Assembly (NCBI GenBank): GCA_947331495.1
Contig: CAMZOI010000002.1
Coordinates: 186,001-250,000, forward strand
From: Erythrobacteraceae bacterium Alg239-R51
GTDB lineage: Bacteria; Pseudomonadota; Alphaproteobacteria; Sphingomonadales; Sphingomonadaceae
Reading direction: 5' to 3'
DNA: 64,000 nt
The notes under the pieces are model-generated. The model searched no databases, was not told where the DNA came from, and worked only from the letters and a program-made list of their open reading frames with translations. Shown here in pieces: positions 32,230 to 40,429 of the stretch. Numbering within the stretch: the first letter of the stretch is position 1; each line of letters starts with the position of its first letter. A program made the translations under genes and the position numbers.

Positions 32230-32940
32230 TTGACCGACGGCCCACTGATCGAACTGGAAGGCATAACCAAGACCTTCGGGACCGGGGCAGCAGCCTTTCA
32301 GGCTCTCAAGGGAGTCGATCTTGCCATCCAGGGCGGTGACTTCGTAGCGATCATGGGACCGTCCGGTTCGGGCAAGTCGACGACGATGAACATTCTTGGT
32401 TGTCTCGATACCCCCACGAGTGGAACTTTCAGGTTCCACGGCGTGGAAGTGCAGGCGCTTACTCGTGATCAGCGTAGCTTGCTCCGACGCCGCTATCTCG
32501 GGTTCGTATTTCAGGGCTTCAATCTGTTGGCACGAACAACTGCCTTGGAAAATGTCGAACTTCCCTTGCTGTATCGCGGTGAACCGAAAGCAGCGCGGCG
32601 AAAAGCTGCTGAACGTTCGCTCGACAAGGTTGGCTTGCTACCATGGGCAAGCCATACGCCGGCTGAACTTTCAGGCGGTCAGCAACAACGGGTCGCGATA
32701 GCCCGTGCGCTGGTGACCGATCCCGACGTGTTGCTTGCCGACGAACCGACGGGCAATCTCGATACTGAACGCTCGATCGAGATTATGGAACTGCTTAGCG
32801 ATCTAAGCAGAACGGGCATTACGGTACTCATGGTCACACACGAGGAGGAAATGGCCGAATTCGCCAGAACGATCGTTCGTTTCCGGGATGGGCTGGTCGA
32901 GAATGTCGAGCAGGGCGCACTTCGCGAGGTCATCACATGA
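32230..32940 (+). CDS. ABC transporter ATP-binding protein (MacB/LolD type)
   Basis: ATPase of about 236 residues. Walker A GPSGSGKST, Q-loop VFQGFNL, signature LSGGQQQR, Walker B VLLADEPTG and switch His in MVTHEEEMAE are all intact. I placed the start at TTG 32230 with GGAG ten bases upstream; an in-frame ATG at 32191 lies inside the adaptor gene. It drives the permease encoded next (four-base ATGA overlap). Unlike E. coli MacB, in which both halves are fused, ATPase and permease are separate proteins here. Confidence 0.9.
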   Translation: MTDGPLIELEGITKTFGTGAAAFQALKGVDLAIQGGDFVAIMGPSGSGKSTTMNILGCLDTPTSGTFRFHGVEVQALTRDQRSLLRRRYLGFVFQGFNLLARTTALENVELPLLYRGEPKAARRKAAERSLDKVGLLPWASHTPAELSGGQQQRVAIARALVTDPDVLLADEPTGNLDTERSIEIMELLSDLSRTGITVLMVTHEEEMAEFARTIVRFRDGLVENVEQGALREVIT

Positions 32941-34145
32941 GGCTACGAATGTTCGGCGCAACCTTCCTGCTGGCCTTGCGCGAGATCAGGCGTCATCTGC
33001 TCCGCAGCTTTCTGACAACGCTTGGAATTATCATTGGCGTCGCCGCTGTGATCACCATGGTCACGCTGGGCCGTGGCCTGACTGCAAACGTGCAGGAAGA
33101 CATCGCCGGGCTGGGATCGAATGTTTTCATCGTCTTTCCCGAAGGTGTCGACGAACGGCCGCCCTCGCCATTCGACGACGCGGATATTGTTGCGGTCGAA
33201 CAGCAGATCCCGGGCGTCACGAATGCTGCCGGGTCTGCCCAGACCAGTGCGACGGCGTTTCACAACGGACAGGACTGGTCGACAACCGTCCAGGGTGGCG
33301 ATGCCGGGTTCTTCTCAGCGCAATCGATTGAAGTGGTCGAAGGCCGCGGCTTCAGCGCCGAAGAAAGCGCCAGGGGTGATGCCGTATGTATCCTGGGCCC
33401 GAAGATCGTAGAGGAAATCTTCATCGAGGGTGAGGTGCTGGGCGAGCAGATGCGGATCGGCAATGTCAGTTGCCAGGTAATTGGTGTTATCGATGAACGG
33501 TCCAGTTCGATTGGCGGTGGCCAAGATGCCAACGATGTCGTCTTCATGCCTCTGCAGACCGTGCAGCGCCGTTTTACCGGAAGCGCGAACGTGCAGTTCT
33601 TCGTGGTGAAGTACGATGGCTCCTATTCCAGCGCGTCGATCCAGCAGCAGCTTATAGATCTGCTGCGGGAACGCCGAGTAATCCAGGATGGCGAGGCGAA
33701 CAATTTCAATATCATCGATACCGCCGACATCAACGAAACAGTCAATACGGTGACTGGAACCATGACGGCCGTGGTGACAGTCATCGCTGCGATCAGCCTG
33801 CTGGTCGGTGGTATCGGGATCATGAATATCATGCTGGTCAGCGTGACAGAGAGAACGCGCGAAATTGGCATTCGGCTTGCCATCGGAGCGCTCGCCAAAG
33901 AGGTGCGGATGCAGTTCCTTACAGAAGCAGTGGTGCTTTGCTGCTTTGGCGGACTGATCGGGATAATCCTGGCTTTCGGCTTGTCGGTACTGCTGGCCGG
34001 CGCAATCGACCTGCCGTTCGTTTTCGATCCTGTGGTCAATACCATAAGCTTCGTATTCAGCGCGATCATGGGAATGGTCTTCGGCTATTATCCGGCCCAC
34101 CAAGCCAGCAAACTCGACCCGATCGATGCACTGCGCCACGAATAA
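32937..34145 (+). CDS. MacB-type ABC transporter permease
   Basis: Inner-membrane permease of 402 residues with the MacB fold: first helix after the EIRRHLLRSFLTTLGIIIGV segment, a large periplasmic domain (about 60-275, MacB_PCD), then the FtsX domain with three helices and the MLVSVTERTREIGIRLAIGA coupling motif (about 299-320). The C-terminal YYPAHQASKLDPIDALRHE is the classical ending. It completes a TolC-MacA-ATPase-permease operon. A 7-bp hairpin without T run (34140-34158) overlaps the stop and may weakly terminate the transcript. Confidence 0.92.
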   Translation: MRLRMFGATFLLALREIRRHLLRSFLTTLGIIIGVAAVITMVTLGRGLTANVQEDIAGLGSNVFIVFPEGVDERPPSPFDDADIVAVEQQIPGVTNAAGSAQTSATAFHNGQDWSTTVQGGDAGFFSAQSIEVVEGRGFSAEESARGDAVCILGPKIVEEIFIEGEVLGEQMRIGNVSCQVIGVIDERSSSIGGGQDANDVVFMPLQTVQRRFTGSANVQFFVVKYDGSYSSASIQQQLIDLLRERRVIQDGEANNFNIIDTADINETVNTVTGTMTAVVTVIAAISLLVGGIGIMNIMLVSVTERTREIGIRLAIGALAKEVRMQFLTEAVVLCCFGGLIGIILAFGLSVLLAGAIDLPFVFDPVVNTISFVFSAIMGMVFGYYPAHQASKLDPIDALRHE

Positions 34146-34368
34146 CAACGCGTTATTCGAGTTCTTGAAGTGGGATGATTCCGTTGGCAGGTATGTCGGA
34201 GAGAACCACAACGCGTGTCGGGGAAAACGTTTGTCTGCGGGGGTTCTCGAGCCGTTCGGGAGCGCTGGCGTCTATCACGAAATCCCCTGTCCGTAAGATT
34301 TCCTGACAGTTTGCCATCAAAAATTCTCAAGTCCTGAACCTTTAGCCGGGCTGCTGCATTGGTCAGGC

Positions 34369-35187
34369 ATGAGCACGAAACACAATCTGCCCGACGGGGA
34401 CGGAGCACCTTGGAATTGTATCGTGGGGGGTGGCCCGGTTGTCGCGACCGCGATCCACGCAGGCCATGTCATACGGAAGGAACTCGAGCCATCGCTTGCC
34501 ATCGAAGCGGAGGATCGCCGCCGCGAAGAGGACCCTCTGACGGACTACTTCCTTTCGCTCAGCGACAATCTTGTGCGCGTCAACCGATCTCGCTTCGAAT
34601 GCGATATGAACCGACCGCGCGAGAAATGCATAAGCGATGACCCGGATGACACGTGGGGCCTGAAAATCTGGCGGGATGATCTGAGCGGGGAGCAGAAAGA
34701 AACCTCCCGGCAACTGCATGATCGGTTCTATGGCGAGATGCGCTCGCTATTCGATGGCCTGCTGGAAAAACACGGACGGCTTCTGGTTCTGGATATTCAC
34801 AGCTACAACCATCGACGCGATGGACCCGCTGCCGAGCCGGCAGACGAACGGGAAAATCCGGATATCGATATCGGGGCGACCACGCTCGACAAATCCGTAT
34901 TCGGGGAGTTGCTGAATGTCTTCACCGGCGAACTGGCGAAGAGCCCGGTTAGAGGGCGTTTGCCGACCGTGGGTGAAAACATCCGTTATCCGGATGGGGG
35001 AAATTTTCCCGAATGGCTGTTCGATGTCTACGGCAAACGCGCCTGCGTAATGACGCTCGAATACAAGAAGATTTTCATGGATGAGTGGACCGGGGCGCTC
35101 GACATCGGTGCGGTTCAGGATTTGCGCACGGGACTGATGCATGCGCTCCGGGCGGCGCGACGCGAACTCGAAGAAATGAACCGATGA
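34369..35187 (+). CDS. N-formylglutamate amidohydrolase-like enzyme
   Basis: Soluble zinc-dependent hydrolase of 272 residues (FGase family, the fold also related to carboxypeptidases). Visible segments: IVATAIHAGHVI-type metal loop (here VVATAIHAGHVI), VNRSRFECDMNRPRE, the LVLDIHSYNHRRDG metal site and NIRYPDGGNFPEW. Canonical enzymes release formate from N-formylglutamate in His degradation, but no hut genes are near. It is the first of three overlapping genes with a DUF1704 peptidase and an ATP-grasp ligase, suggesting work on a peptide-like amide. The stop overlaps the next start by four bases. Confidence 0.82.
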   Translation: MSTKHNLPDGDGAPWNCIVGGGPVVATAIHAGHVIRKELEPSLAIEAEDRRREEDPLTDYFLSLSDNLVRVNRSRFECDMNRPREKCISDDPDDTWGLKIWRDDLSGEQKETSRQLHDRFYGEMRSLFDGLLEKHGRLLVLDIHSYNHRRDGPAAEPADERENPDIDIGATTLDKSVFGELLNVFTGELAKSPVRGRLPTVGENIRYPDGGNFPEWLFDVYGKRACVMTLEYKKIFMDEWTGALDIGAVQDLRTGLMHALRAARRELEEMNR

Positions 35188-36368
35188 GCGGCGAAGTGGT
35201 CTTCAACGAGACGGCCCGCGAATCCGATCGTGCTCTGGCCGATATCGATGGCCGGATCGATTGGCTCTCTCGTCTTACCCCCGTCAATCTGGATGAAGTG
35301 AGGGAAGGATTTCGTCAGAGTGGCTACCGGGTCTTGCCGCAACTCGCTTATCCGGACCTTCCGGATGGTTTTGAGAATCTTCGCGACCGCTTGCTCGGAC
35401 TTTCCATGCGGGGCCTTGGAAATTCGGACATCGAGGCATTGCTGATCGAAAAGCAACGCGAGCTCGACCGCCAGATCGAACTGGTACGGCTTCGCGGTCG
35501 TTCGGGCTTCACGATGGCCGCGATCGACCTATTCGGCAACGTCGGAGCAAGGTTGCTTGCGGCAGCGGAAAAGATCTTGGCTACCGTGCCCACGCGCGAC
35601 CAGCCACTAGACCGCGATGTCGACGCACAAGCTTTCATTGCGGTCGCGCAGGAAGAGATGGACCGGTATCGCGAATGTGACGAGCGATTCGATTTCAGGG
35701 TGGTCGAAGAAAGTGCTTCGGGAACTCACCTGTTCACGTCTGCGGGCAATCTGCACGTTGCACACGATTATACGTGCCCTTCGTCGCGCGTCGATCCGCT
35801 GATCCAGCATGAAGTGGGCACTCATACTCTCACCCGTTTCAACGGCCGGTGTCAGCCGCTCGCTACGCTCGAGTGCGGGCTGGCCGATTACGATGCATTG
35901 CAAGAAGGCATTGCGGTTGTCACTGAATACCTTGCTGGCAACTTGCCCCCGTCACGCCTGCGCGTGCTCGCAGCGCGCGTCGTCGCCGCTCGCATGGCGA
36001 TAGACGAACGCTCTGCGGCAGACATTTATTCCGCAATGCACGAGGAACACGCTCTCGACGTAGAAGCGGCCTTCGATACAACTGTTCGCGCACTCCGCGG
36101 CGGAGGCATGACAAAGGACGCGTTATATCTCGACGGCCTGATAGATCTGCTTGCGTATCTCAAACGCGGTGGCGACATCTCCTTCCTGTTTATCGGAAAG
36201 TTCGCACTCAAACAGCGTGCTACGCTGCAACGTTTGCTTGCGGCCGGTTTTCTCGAACAACCCGCATTACTGCCCCCCAATTTCATTGGTCCTGAGGGAA
36301 GGCGGCGTGTTTCTGAAATCAGCCGTCTGAACGTGGAGCAATTCTACAAGGAAAATGTTGCTGCATGA
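35184..36368 (+). CDS. DUF1704 (QEGLA-motif) metallopeptidase, MATCAP-like
   Basis: A 394-residue protein of the DUF1704 family (older name: flavohemoglobin expression-modulating QEGLA motif protein). Putative zinc site: HExxxH as HEVGTH at 209-214 and the glutamate of LQEGIAVVTEY (QEG at 240-242; Ile replaces the Leu of QEGLA). The eukaryotic relatives (MATCAP/KIAA0895L) are metallocarboxypeptidases that remove the C-terminal tyrosine of tubulin, so carboxypeptidase activity is a reasonable inference. No signal peptide, so it is cytoplasmic. Start ATG 35184 gives the four-base overlap with the preceding gene; its own stop overlaps the ATP-grasp gene the same way. Confidence 0.82.
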   Translation: MSGEVVFNETARESDRALADIDGRIDWLSRLTPVNLDEVREGFRQSGYRVLPQLAYPDLPDGFENLRDRLLGLSMRGLGNSDIEALLIEKQRELDRQIELVRLRGRSGFTMAAIDLFGNVGARLLAAAEKILATVPTRDQPLDRDVDAQAFIAVAQEEMDRYRECDERFDFRVVEESASGTHLFTSAGNLHVAHDYTCPSSRVDPLIQHEVGTHTLTRFNGRCQPLATLECGLADYDALQEGIAVVTEYLAGNLPPSRLRVLAARVVAARMAIDERSAADIYSAMHEEHALDVEAAFDTTVRALRGGGMTKDALYLDGLIDLLAYLKRGGDISFLFIGKFALKQRATLQRLLAAGFLEQPALLPPNFIGPEGRRRVSEISRLNVEQFYKENVAA

Positions 36369-37408
36369 AACTTGCATTCGTCGTCAACCAGGTCGCCACA
36401 GAAAAGGCTGACTACACCACCATCAGGCTTGCCCGCAAAGCCGCGGGCCGGGGACACGAGCTGGCCTTCATAAGCCTGGGGGATTTCATCTACGAGTCGT
36501 CCGGTCGCATCTGCGCTCGAGCGGTGGTTCCCGCTGCGGGCGATTACGAAGATGATGCGGGGTTTCTTAAATATCTGCAGAACGATGCACCGGAGAGCCG
36601 CATCGTCGTGGAAGATTACGATATTGTTATGCTGCGCAGCGATCCCGCTGACGAACTGGTGTCACGCCCATGGGCGCCTGCCTCATCCCTGTTGTTCGCG
36701 CAATTGGCCGCAGCACGCGGCACCATTGTCCTCAACGATCCGAGCCATCTTACGGATGCGGTCAACAAGACCTATTTTCAGCATTTTCCAGAGGAAGTGC
36801 GGCCCTCCACCTGTATAACCCGACACGCGGAGGAAGTAAGCGAATTCCTCGACGAACATGGTGGCAAGGGGGTCATCAAGCCATTGCAGGGATCGGGCGG
36901 ACAGGGCGTTTTCCTCATTGACAAGAAGAACCGGCAGAATCTGAACCAGATCATCGAATCCGTTATTCGCGATGGTTACGCGATCGTGCAGGAGTATCTC
37001 CCGGCAGCCGCCGATGGTGACCTCAGAATAATCACCATGAACGGTCGCCCTCTCAAAGTGGATGGCACTTACGCATCCTTGCGTCGTTCCAGCACGACCG
37101 AGGATCACCGCTCCAATATTTCTGCGGGGGGAAAGGCCGATCTTCAGCAGCCCGACGAGGCCGCGCTGCGCGTTGCTGAATTGTGTGCGCCAAAACTGAT
37201 CGACGATGGCATGTATCTGGCTGGGCTAGATGTCGTGGGCGATCGGATGATCGAGGTGAACGTCGATACGCCCGGCGCGTTAAACTATATGGAAGATCTC
37301 AGCGGGGTTGATTTCAGCGGGGCGATTCTCGACGATCTGGAACGCAAAGTCCGCTTGCAGAGAAACTATAGCGGGAAATTGTCCAATCGACATCTCGCAG
37401 TCGTCTAG
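36365..37408 (+). CDS. GshB-like ATP-grasp ligase
   Basis: A 347-residue cytoplasmic ATP-grasp protein resembling glutathione synthetase. N-terminal pre-ATP-grasp domain (about 1-125), then the ATP-binding loop KGVIKPLQGSGGQGVFLI (about 166-183), VQEYLPAAADGDLRIITM (about 211-228) and the metal-binding EVNVDTPGALNYMEDL near 298. It differs from typical GshB in the flanking residues and has no gshA beside it, so a dedicated amino acid or peptide ligase is more likely than glutathione synthesis. Third gene of the overlapped trio; a hairpin terminator follows at 37436. Confidence 0.8.
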   Translation: MKLAFVVNQVATEKADYTTIRLARKAAGRGHELAFISLGDFIYESSGRICARAVVPAAGDYEDDAGFLKYLQNDAPESRIVVEDYDIVMLRSDPADELVSRPWAPASSLLFAQLAAARGTIVLNDPSHLTDAVNKTYFQHFPEEVRPSTCITRHAEEVSEFLDEHGGKGVIKPLQGSGGQGVFLIDKKNRQNLNQIIESVIRDGYAIVQEYLPAAADGDLRIITMNGRPLKVDGTYASLRRSSTTEDHRSNISAGGKADLQQPDEAALRVAELCAPKLIDDGMYLAGLDVVGDRMIEVNVDTPGALNYMEDLSGVDFSGAILDDLERKVRLQRNYSGKLSNRHLAVV

Positions 37409-37435
37409 AAGGTTGAGTATCGGGGTTTGTTGAGA

Positions 37436-37459
37436 GCAGACTGAACCAGTCTGCCTTTT
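37436..37459 (+). terminator. Terminator after the ATP-grasp operon
   Basis: Perfect 8-bp inverted repeat GCAGACTG (37436-37443) and CAGTCTGC (37447-37454) with loop AAC, then CTTTT. Confidence 0.75.
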
Positions 37460-37539
37460 AGAAGACCGAAGCGAACCGATCATCGTCGCCGATGAACCAT
37501 TCGCAAGAAAGCAGAGGCTTAATTGCTTCCGGTCATTCC

Positions 37540-37830
37540 AAACCTACAGCTGCGTAGAATGACACGTACGAGCCGGCCCGCGCTGCCTCGCTGTCGATGA
37601 GATCCTGGCGGCTGGCGATCAGCTGACGCTGCGCGTCGGGCACGTCGAACAGGGACGAGAGCCCTACACGATAGAGGGCATTTTATTATGCCGGCGCATT
37701 CTCGCTCTGCTCGATTGCTTGTTCGAGTTCGGCATTGCGCTGGTGATAGGCGTCGATCGAAACAAGCAAATTTTTCAGTTCGTCCAATGCTTGCAGGAAG
37801 ATCGCGCGATACTCAGCCAAGGCGCGCGTC
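37540..37830 (-). pseudogene. Remnant of a TolC/NodT-type efflux protein
   Basis: Minus-strand translation gives two pieces of an outer-membrane factor C-terminus. The first, from about 37828 to 37690, reads ALAEYRAIFLQALDELKN and so on; the second, from about 37683 to 37555, contains ALYRVGLSSLFDVPDAQRQL and SEAARAGSYVSFY. A stop and frame change separate them, and neither has a start, so this is a decayed C-terminal fragment. It lies between the ATP-grasp operon and the IS element, which suggests that a second efflux locus was broken up here. Confidence 0.65.
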
Positions 37831-37960
37831 GCCGTCTATTCAGTTGCTCGCGAATGATCGCATCCAACCAAGTGGGACATTCCGACCGATTCACGCCGAA
37901 TGACAAGGCCGTCCGTCAGCTTTCGGGCTTGGCCGTTCGGATAGTGAGCGACCGTAATTA

Positions 37961-39499
37961 GGGCGTATTCTGTTGAAAAACTCCGCTTGCAGAGGGGCCA
38001 AGCTGCTGATTCAGTGATCTCGGCAAGTAAGCGGAGACATGCTGATGATGGGCGAGCGGACAGTGATGCAGGAGGCGCTGTTTTACAGCTTCCGCATCGA
38101 GGATCATGTTCCGGCAGATCACCTGCTTCGGTCGATCGACCGGTTCGTCGATCTTGACGGCATCCGCGAGCACCTGAAGCCGTTCTACAGCACGATGGGT
38201 GGCCCTCGATCGATCCCGAACTGATGATCCGGATGCTGATCATCGGCTATTGCATGGGCATCCGATCGGAGCGGCGGCTGTGCGAGGAGGTTCACCTCAA
38301 TCTCGCCTATCGCTGGTTCTGCCGTCTCGATCTCGACGGCACGGTGCCCGATCACTCGACCTTCTCGAAGAACCGCCATGGCCGGTTCCGCGACAGCGAT
38401 CTGTTACGCAAGCTGTTCGAGATGACCGTTGAACGGTGCATGTCCGAGGGACTGGTAGGTGCCGAGGGCATTGCGGTCGACGCCAGCTTGATCCGCGCCG
38501 ACGTTCACCGCCAGCGCTCGGTGCCGGGAGATCAAGGCCTGCCACCCGAGGCGGTAGGTCGCGCGGTCGCTGAGTATCTCGACGTGCTCGACGATGCCGC
38601 GTTCGGCGGTGCCACGCCGATAACCCCCAAGCGTATCAACCTGACCGATCCTGCTTCGCGCTGGACCGCAGCAACGCGCGAGGCGGCCTTCTACTCATAC
38701 AGCACCAACTATCTGATCGATCTCGATCATGCGGTGATCGTCGATGTCGAGGCGACGACATCCGTGCGGCAGGCAGAGGTGACAGCCCAACGCCGGATGA
38801 TCGAGCGATCGCAGGAGCGCTTCGGTCTGTGGCCCGAACGGCTCGTGGCCGATACCGCATATGGCTCCGCGCCGAACCTCGCGTGGCTGGTCGAGGATCA
38901 GGGCATCGAGCCGCACATACCCGTGTTCGACAAGTCCGCCCGAAGCGACGATACCTTCGCGCGATCCGACTTCACCTTCGATCACGAGGACGACAGTTAC
39001 GTCTGCCCTGGCGGCAAACGCCTGAGACCATCCAACCGCAACTTCAAGACGCCGCGTCCGCTCGCTAATGCCGATGGCTTTATCCGCTATCGCGCGCGCC
39101 AGCAGGACTGCTCAACCTGCGATCTCAAGCCGCGCTGCACACCCAAAATGCCAGCTCGCAAGATCATGCGTTCGGTCCACGAACGCGCACGCGATCTGGC
39201 CCGCGATATCGCCACCACCGACGCTAATGTCGTCTCACGTCGCCAGCGAAAGAAGGTCGAGATGCTTTTCGCTCACCTCAAGCGAATACTGAAGCTGGAT
39301 CGCTTGCGCCTGCGCGGCCCCAACGGAGCAAAAGACGAGTTCCACCTCGCCGCAGCAGCCCAGAACCTCCGCAAAATGGCCAAGATGCGACCGATACCAG
39401 GCCTCGCGATGGCCTGAGAGGGGCGGCGGCCCCGCTCGCCCGCAATCCCGAGAGCCTATCGACCGCGACCAGCACCGACTTCTTCAACAGAATAGGGCC
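37961..39499 (+). mobile_element. IS1182-family insertion sequence
   Basis: Imperfect terminal inverted repeats enclose one transposase: left end GGGCGTATTCTGTTGAAAAA at 37961 and, as reverse complement of 39480-39499, right end GGCCCTATTCTGTTGAAGA. The shared core is TATTCTGTTGAA. No clear target duplication is seen. Length about 1.54 kb. The transposase carries a frameshift, so the copy is probably not autonomous. Confidence 0.8.
38039..39417 (+). pseudogene. IS1182-type transposase, frameshifted
   Basis: DDE transposase with an InsH-like N-terminal domain (VPADHLLRSIDRFVDL, then HLKPFYSTMG) and a C-terminal part starting at LMIRMLIIGYCMGIRSE. The coding frame breaks near 38200-38204: the upstream frame ends at a TGA at 38222-38224, while the rest continues one frame over. 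One base appears to be missing, because related proteins read GRPSIDPELM at this point. The C-terminal cysteine cluster DCSTCDLKPRC is typical of the IS1182 family. The TGATG at 38222-38226 would permit reinitiation, so a split but functional protein cannot be fully excluded. Confidence 0.78.
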
Positions 39500-39599
39500 G
39501 TAAGCGGAACTTCCGGTATTAAGCCTTTGGATGTTCGTTTCAGACGTTAGGAGAACCTAAAGGAAAAGGCACTGGTGCAGGCCAGAAGTTACCCGCAAC

Positions 39600-40349
39600 C
39601 TATCGCTTGAGCCATTCGAGCGCCTCGCTTTCCTCATCGAGGTCGAACCCCTTAATATCGATATCCACTGCCGGACTGATGGTCTCGGCGAGCGGGCGCA
39701 TCCATCCTGGACCACCTACAATCGCATATCGATCAAGGAGCTTGATGAAGTCCATTTTTGCTTTCGCGATTTTCCCGGATGCAAGCAGCGACGGATCGAA
39801 TCCATGCCAGTTCTTTATCCGTGCCATCATCCGACGGGCGCCTGTCTTTTCCAGAGCTAGTCTGGCGTCCTTGATCATCGTCGCGGCATTATCCTCGTCG
39901 ATCCGGCCATCGAGTTCGAATGCCACGATCGAGCTGTCGCCGACATCGATCAACCGCACCGCATCTGCATGGGGGCGGTCGATTTCGCCCTTCGCCCAGG
40001 CGCGGGCATGCTCCGCCTTGTCGCGGGAAAAGACTTCGTAGGTCACACCTGGCAGCAGCGCACTTTCTATCCGCGCGCCCGTTCGCATCCACGCCTGGTC
40101 GGCGATGACGGCGATCCGATCCAGCTTGGTCAGAACCCGCAACATCAGCGGCAGATGTTTCAATTCTTCACCAACAGCGGACCATTCGAAGTCGTGGACA
40201 TTCTCGATGTTGAAGACGAGGCTGGCCTTGTCGGACTCCTTGTCAATCGTTCCAGCCAGCTCGATCACCGGCGGCATATCTTCGGATTTCAGTTTGCCGG
40301 TAACTTTGATCTGATGAACGTTTGGGGCAAGCTTGCTAATCGTAATCAT
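39600..40349 (-). CDS. Tandem SpoIIAA-like (STAS-fold) protein
   Basis: A 249-residue soluble protein made of two SpoIIAA-like domains (about 1-125 and 126-249). Both halves have the strand-rich start (VHQIKVTGKLKSEDMPPV and SSIVAFELDGRIDEDNAATM), a central helical segment, and the VIxxxxWMR element (AVIADQAWMRTGARI and AIVGGPGWMRPLAET), ending in an Asp/Glu-rich helix with Trp (EHARAWAKGE and ESEALEWLKR). SpoIIAA-like single-domain proteins are common and poorly understood; they have been suggested to bind lipids or membranes. The gene is divergent from the RND operon and close to the IS element. No upstream motif was recognised. Confidence 0.8.
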   Translation of the reverse strand: MITISKLAPNVHQIKVTGKLKSEDMPPVIELAGTIDKESDKASLVFNIENVHDFEWSAVGEELKHLPLMLRVLTKLDRIAVIADQAWMRTGARIESALLPGVTYEVFSRDKAEHARAWAKGEIDRPHADAVRLIDVGDSSIVAFELDGRIDEDNAATMIKDARLALEKTGARRMMARIKNWHGFDPSLLASGKIAKAKMDFIKLLDRYAIVGGPGWMRPLAETISPAVDIDIKGFDLDEESEALEWLKR

Positions 40350-40429
40350 TCGTAGACCTTTCAGAACTTTCAGTTGCTATTGAATTAATTTACGCATAAG
40401 CGCTCGGCCCGTTCCCAAAGGAGTCTACC

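Noticed and set aside
37836-38243. A minus-strand frame ending in a readable ALITVAHYPNGQARKL segment.
   Set aside because: Most of it is antisense to the IS element; the remaining 35 codons are not a recognisable family, so it was not called a gene.
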